A stretch of 64,000 bases of DNA, from assembly GCF_013376095.1 (NCBI RefSeq), contig NZ_JAAMFN010000016.1, positions 1-64,000 on the forward strand, given 5' to 3'. The DNA is from Arthrobacter sp. SDTb3-6 (GTDB taxonomy: Bacteria; Actinomycetota; Actinomycetes; Actinomycetales; Micrococcaceae). Every line of letters starts with the position of its first letter. Within the stretch, counting starts at the first letter, position 1. Positions 61,154-64,000 of the stretch are shown here, in pieces. The notes below the pieces were generated by a model. It was not told where the DNA came from. It was given only the letters and a program-made list of their open reading frames with translations, and ran no database searches. The position numbers and the translations under genes are program-made.

Positions 61154-61684
61154 CTACCGTCCCGGGCGCGGCACCACAAAGTGGGTGACCCGGGCATCCT
61201 GGCCGTCCAGCGTGGCCCAGTCGCCGGCATGTTCGAGCACCGTGAACGCACTGGTGGGGTAGGCGCTGGCCATGTTCATGTAGGCGTCCTGGTCTGAATC
61301 GCGCGAGGCCAGCGTGAGCGCCAGCTCCTGGACACCGGGCATGTGGCTGATCACCATCAGCGTGGTCACTGTTTCGGGCACGTGGTTGACCACGGCCAGC
61401 ATGCGCCGCGGGCCGGCCGCATACAGCGCCTCCTCGAGCTTGGGCGTGGGTGCCTTCTCGCCGAGCTGCTCACACACCCAGGTGCAGGTCTGCCGCGTGC
61501 GCAGCGCCGAGGAGCACAGGATGAAGTCGGGCACAATCCCGTTCTCCAGCAGCCACTTCCCCGCCAGCGGCGCCTCGTGGTGCCCCCGCTGGGCCAGCGG
61601 CCGCTCGTGGTCCCCAACGCCGAGGGGGAAGGCCGCCTTGGCGTGGCGCATCAGGACCAGCCGCTTGATGTGGTGTTCGCTCAT
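61154..61684 (-). CDS. sixA: Phosphohistidine phosphatase SixA-like
   Basis: The 176-residue histidine-phosphatase-superfamily protein has the RHG motif variant LVLMRHAKAAFP, the second core ILCSSALRTRQTCTWV, and the second catalytic His in LMVISHMPGVQELAL. SixA removes phosphate from histidine on phosphorelay or PTS proteins. Other members act on small phosphates, so the substrate is uncertain. ATG 61684. A large hairpin separates it from the upstream winged-helix gene. Confidence 0.85.
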   Translation of the reverse strand: MSEHHIKRLVLMRHAKAAFPLGVGDHERPLAQRGHHEAPLAGKWLLENGIVPDFILCSSALRTRQTCTWVCEQLGEKAPTPKLEEALYAAGPRRMLAVVNHVPETVTTLMVISHMPGVQELALTLASRDSDQDAYMNMASAYPTSAFTVLEHAGDWATLDGQDARVTHFVVPRPGR

Positions 61685-61711
61685 GCTGACAGTTTAGTAA
61701 GGGAACCCCAC

Positions 61712-61759
61712 GGCACGACGACGGCCGGGGCACCCAGGTGCCCCGGCCGTCGTCGTGCC
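61712..61759. terminator. Large hairpin terminator of the winged-helix gene
   Basis: Perfect 23-bp arms (61712-61734 and 61737-61759) with a two-base centre lie 20 bp past the winged-helix stop on the minus strand. It resembles the phoU/gpmA terminator in sequence (GCACGACGACGGCCGG). Confidence 0.85.
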
Positions 61760-61778
61760 TGAAGAATATGGCCTTGCG

Positions 61779-62615
61779 TTAGATCGAGTACTCGGGGGCC
61801 GCCCAGACGACGACCTCGGGGTGCTCGTAGAAACGGTAGCCTTCGCCGCGGACGGTGCGCACGGTGTTGGCGAGGCGGCCCAGCTTGGAGCGGAGGCGGC
61901 GGACGTGGACGTCGATGGTGCGCTCGTTGGGGACCTCGTCGGCGTTGCCCCAGAGGCCGTCGAGGAGTTCGTCGCGGCCCACGGTGCGGGTGCCGTTTTC
62001 GACGAGGTAGTTCAGCAGCTCGAATTCCTTGAACGTCAGGTTCAGCGTCTCGCCGTCGAGGTGGACTTCGCGGCGTGCCAGGTCGATCAGGACGCCGGTG
62101 GGGCGCTGCTCGGCGGCAACGGGGGGACGGACGGGCTCCGGGCGCTGGCGGGTGGCCACGGTGGGGTCGCCGAAGGTGGAGCGGACCACGTCGAGGGGGC
62201 TGCCCACGGCGTCGGACGGCGCAATGGCCACGGCAGCATAGCTCTGTGCCTGCGGCACCAGTGATTGGGCGTAGGCGCGGATGTCCTGGGCCAGCTTGGC
62301 CAGGGAGGTCCCGGCGGCGGCCGCCGTGTCCTCGTCCACGCCCACGTACAGCACAAAGCCGCGGGCGACGTTGTCCGGGTTGACGCCGCGGAGGGTGTCG
62401 CTGCCGGCAATGACGGGGGTGGGTGCGGTCATGGGCGCTGCCTCGGGCACGGCGCGCAGCCGGACCGCGGCGGAATCCGCATCGCGGCGGTACGCTGCGG
62501 GATTGCCGTAGCTCGGGTGGTCCTGCCCGGCGGGGCGGGGCTGGGCCGCACTGCGGGCAACGGCCTTGGCGGCGTTGCGGACTGAGATGTGGACGTATCC
62601 GGATGCAACTGACAT
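61779..62615 (-). CDS. Winged-helix DNA-binding protein lacking a receiver domain
   Basis: In this 278-residue protein the C-terminal ~105 residues are an OmpR/PhoB winged helix (VHLDGETLNLTFKEFELLNY, VGRDELLDGLWG, ERTIDVHVRRLRSKLGRL, VRTVRGEGYRFYEHP). The N-terminal ~165 residues are not a receiver: no acidic triad or DxL phospho-site is seen, but Ala/Pro-rich sequence plus a small segment VARGFVLYVGVDEDTAAAAG and AYAQSLVPQAQSYAAVAIAP that may fold as a sensory domain. It is probably a transcriptional regulator activated by something other than phosphorylation. ATG 62615; the promoter lies in the AT-rich gap upstream. Confidence 0.78.
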   Translation of the reverse strand: MSVASGYVHISVRNAAKAVARSAAQPRPAGQDHPSYGNPAAYRRDADSAAVRLRAVPEAAPMTAPTPVIAGSDTLRGVNPDNVARGFVLYVGVDEDTAAAAGTSLAKLAQDIRAYAQSLVPQAQSYAAVAIAPSDAVGSPLDVVRSTFGDPTVATRQRPEPVRPPVAAEQRPTGVLIDLARREVHLDGETLNLTFKEFELLNYLVENGTRTVGRDELLDGLWGNADEVPNERTIDVHVRRLRSKLGRLANTVRTVRGEGYRFYEHPEVVVWAAPEYSI

Positions 62616-63139
62616 TGAACTACCTCGGTGTTTGGCCGTTAGCTACGGCGCGAATGCTTTTCTCATGCCCTGGAGGCCTGGACTGAATGCCCGTTGGGGC
62701 TGGCCACGCTGGCCACGAATGCCTAGATATGGGGTGCTGACTAGGACTGCATTCGACAACAGCAGAAATGGCGCCCGCCGGCTTGATGGGTGGCGGTGGC
62801 TGCGGCTGCAGAATTCACTGGGTGGGTGTTCACAATGCAAGTGTCCTACGTAATAAATGAAACCCGCAAGTAACAAACTGTCCATTTGTCCACATAATGA
62901 GATTTATGGGTATATTGTGACCAATCTTACATAACTGCTTGGTCACCATTTTATTCACGTAATGCGGTTGACGTTGAACTTATTTGATTCGAATAGTCTC
63001 TGATGGATTAATAATTTCGCGGATCTTCAATATTGCATCAATTCGTTCATGATTGGCACTTGGCGGCTTTCAGGCGGCTGGATATCCATCCAGGGACGCG
63101 CAGATTTTGTGCGGAAAATGATGTTATGGGAGGGAGGGA
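62616..63139. other. AT-rich intergenic region
   Basis: The 524-bp gap separates the winged-helix gene from the MFS gene, both on the minus strand. From about 62845 to 63130 it is strikingly AT-rich against the surrounding genes, with no coding-like frame. An 80-residue minus frame (62643-62885) lacks a ribosome binding site and conservation. The region probably holds the winged-helix promoter and operator sites, including a spaced palindrome at 62917-62946. Confidence 0.6.
62917..62946. promoter_or_regulatory. Spaced palindrome GTGACCAA-N14-TTGGTCAC
   Basis: Perfect 8-bp half-sites at 62917-62924 and 62939-62946 lie in the AT-rich gap, about 300 bp upstream of the winged-helix start. It looks like a dimeric regulator site. 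The regulator is unknown. Confidence 0.4.
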
Positions 63140-64000
63140 CTAGCGGTCCGCGGCCTGGGCCGCCGAGAAGGGCCGCAGGCTGCGCACCTGGTCGCGCAGC
63201 CTGACGTGGTTGCGCCGGTTCATCATGATCAGGGCCGCGAGGCCGGAGACGATTGCCACCACGGCACCAATCCCCAGCGACCAGCGGGCACCGAAGGCGG
63301 TGGCGATCCAACCGACCAAGGGGGCGCCGATCGGGGTCCCACCCTGCAGCACCACCATGTAGACCGCCAGGACGCGCCCGCGCATGGCCGAGTCGGTGGT
63401 CAGCTGGACGGTGGTGTTGCACGCGTTCATGAAGGTCAGCGCCGCCAGGCCCACCGGAACCAGCGCCAGGGCATACAGGGCATAGCTTGGCATGGCGGCG
63501 GCGATGGCCACCATCACGCCGAAGGCCAGGGCCCCGCCCACGATGTACATGGTCCGCATCGTCTTGCGCCGCGCCGCCAGCAGGGCGGCCGCGAGCGTGC
63601 CGATGGCCATGACGGATCCCAGCAGCCCGTACTCGCCCGGGCCCAGGTGGAAGATGGTGGTGGCCATGAGGGCGTTGGTGATCTGGAAGTTCATGCCGAA
63701 GGTGCCCACCATGAACACCAGCCCCATGATCATCATCAGGTCCGGGCGCTGGCGGATGTAACGGAACCCTTCACGGATCTGGCCCTTGCCCCGCGGCACG
63801 CGGACCACGGGCTGCAGTTCGGACACACGCATGCGCCAAAGCGAGAAGATCACGGCCACAAAGCTGGCCGCGTTAATCAGGAAGGCCGGGCCCGTGCCGA
63901 ACAGGGCGATGACCAGGCCGGCCACGCCCGGGCCCGCCAGGCGGGCGAGGTTAAAGGATGCGCTGTTGAGGGCGACGGCGTTGGGCACGTCCTCCTTGCT
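63140..64000 (-). CDS. MFS transporter, N-terminus outside the window
   Basis: The last 286 residues of an MFS_3/EntS-like exporter remain open to the window end. NAVALNSASFNLARLAGPGV is typical of the segment after helix 4, followed by about eight membrane helices including MIMGLVFMVGTFGMNFQ, EYGLLGSVMAIGTLAAALLA and TDSAMRGRVLAVYMVVLQGG. The family exports drugs or siderophores; the substrate is unknown. It ends in a basic RLRDQVRSLRPF tail. Confidence 0.82.
   Translation of the reverse strand, partial: SKEDVPNAVALNSASFNLARLAGPGVAGLVIALFGTGPAFLINAASFVAVIFSLWRMRVSELQPVVRVPRGKGQIREGFRYIRQRPDLMMIMGLVFMVGTFGMNFQITNALMATTIFHLGPGEYGLLGSVMAIGTLAAALLAARRKTMRTMYIVGGALAFGVMVAIAAAMPSYALYALALVPVGLAALTFMNACNTTVQLTTDSAMRGRVLAVYMVVLQGGTPIGAPLVGWIATAFGARWSLGIGAVVAIVSGLAALIMMNRRNHVRLRDQVRSLRPFSAAQAADR

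Noticed and set aside
62643-62885. 80-codon minus-strand frame starting MDSLLLAGF
   Set aside because: No ribosome binding site, low-complexity Ser/Arg/Pro sequence, and position in the leader of the winged-helix gene.

Overview
The window is a high-GC actinobacterial chromosome segment, most likely from Arthrobacter sensu lato (Micrococcaceae). The evidence is the gene order carD-ispD-ispF-cysS-rlmB, the senX3-regX3/phoU module beside gpmA, the GlgE branch of alpha-glucan synthesis, a proteasome activator of the Bpa family ending in GQYL, frequent GTG and TTG starts, and a lexicon of short palindromic intergenic repeats. No plasmid, prophage, IS element, rRNA or CRISPR array is visible. Nearly all of it reads as ordinary chromosome.

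Layout. 0.2-11 kb: alpha-glucan metabolism (a maltokinase-GlgB fusion, glgE, a divergent glgP, and glgX). 11-15.7 kb: a minus-strand run carD, ispD, ispF, cysS, rlmB, glgX that mixes RNA polymerase regulation, isoprenoid precursor synthesis, translation and glycogen debranching. 16-19.5 kb: a small lipoprotein, the phosphate two-component system SenX3-RegX3 and divergent phoU with a PHO-box-like repeat between them. 19.5-26.6 kb: gpmA, a methyltransferase, a DUF2516 membrane protein, a trans-sulfuration enzyme, tmk-holB and a secreted alpha/beta hydrolase. 26.7-34.2 kb: tRNA-Thr, a DHA2 drug exporter, an LtrA-like membrane protein and an Fbp-type ferric iron ABC transporter with an IdeR/DtxR-like box. 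34.3-36.1 kb: the proteasome activator, an unknown partner gene, and ybdD next to a decayed cstA. 36.4-46.2 kb: a quinone oxidoreductase, two tRNA-Ser genes, a large FAD/NAD(P) protein, a prolyl oligopeptidase, a RecQ-phosphoribosyltransferase fusion and a phosphohexomutase. 46.2-50.3 kb: an unknown gene, nsrR and hmp (nitric oxide defence), then GTP-dependent PEP carboxykinase. 50.6-61.2 kb: tRNA-Arg and a complete sialic-acid uptake and catabolism locus (nanR; siaEFGI; nanA, nanK, nanE; an HSL-type esterase). 61.2-64 kb: SixA phosphatase, a receiver-less winged-helix protein, an AT-rich 0.5 kb gap and a truncated MFS exporter.

How the genes work together. GlgE, Mak and GlgB build branched alpha-glucan from maltose 1-phosphate, and GlgP with GlgX break it down. 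TreS, the usual maltose source, is not in the window. The sialic-acid locus imports N-acetylneuraminate by a four-gene oligopeptide-type ABC transporter and converts it to N-acetylglucosamine 6-phosphate. nagA and nagB are not in the window. Matching GGACGTCC operators sit in front of both nanR and siaE.

The strongest unusual signals are: several families of hairpin-forming intergenic repeats; a deletion scar that removed most of cstA but left ybdD intact; the Mak-GlgB and RecQ-PRTase fusions; an uncharacterised gene behind the proteasome activator; a hexanucleotide repeat abutting the nanE ribosome binding site; and a ROK kinase with His in place of one zinc Cys. I found no clearly new multi-gene defence or signalling system. 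All functional calls come from reading translated sequence and motifs, with no database search.
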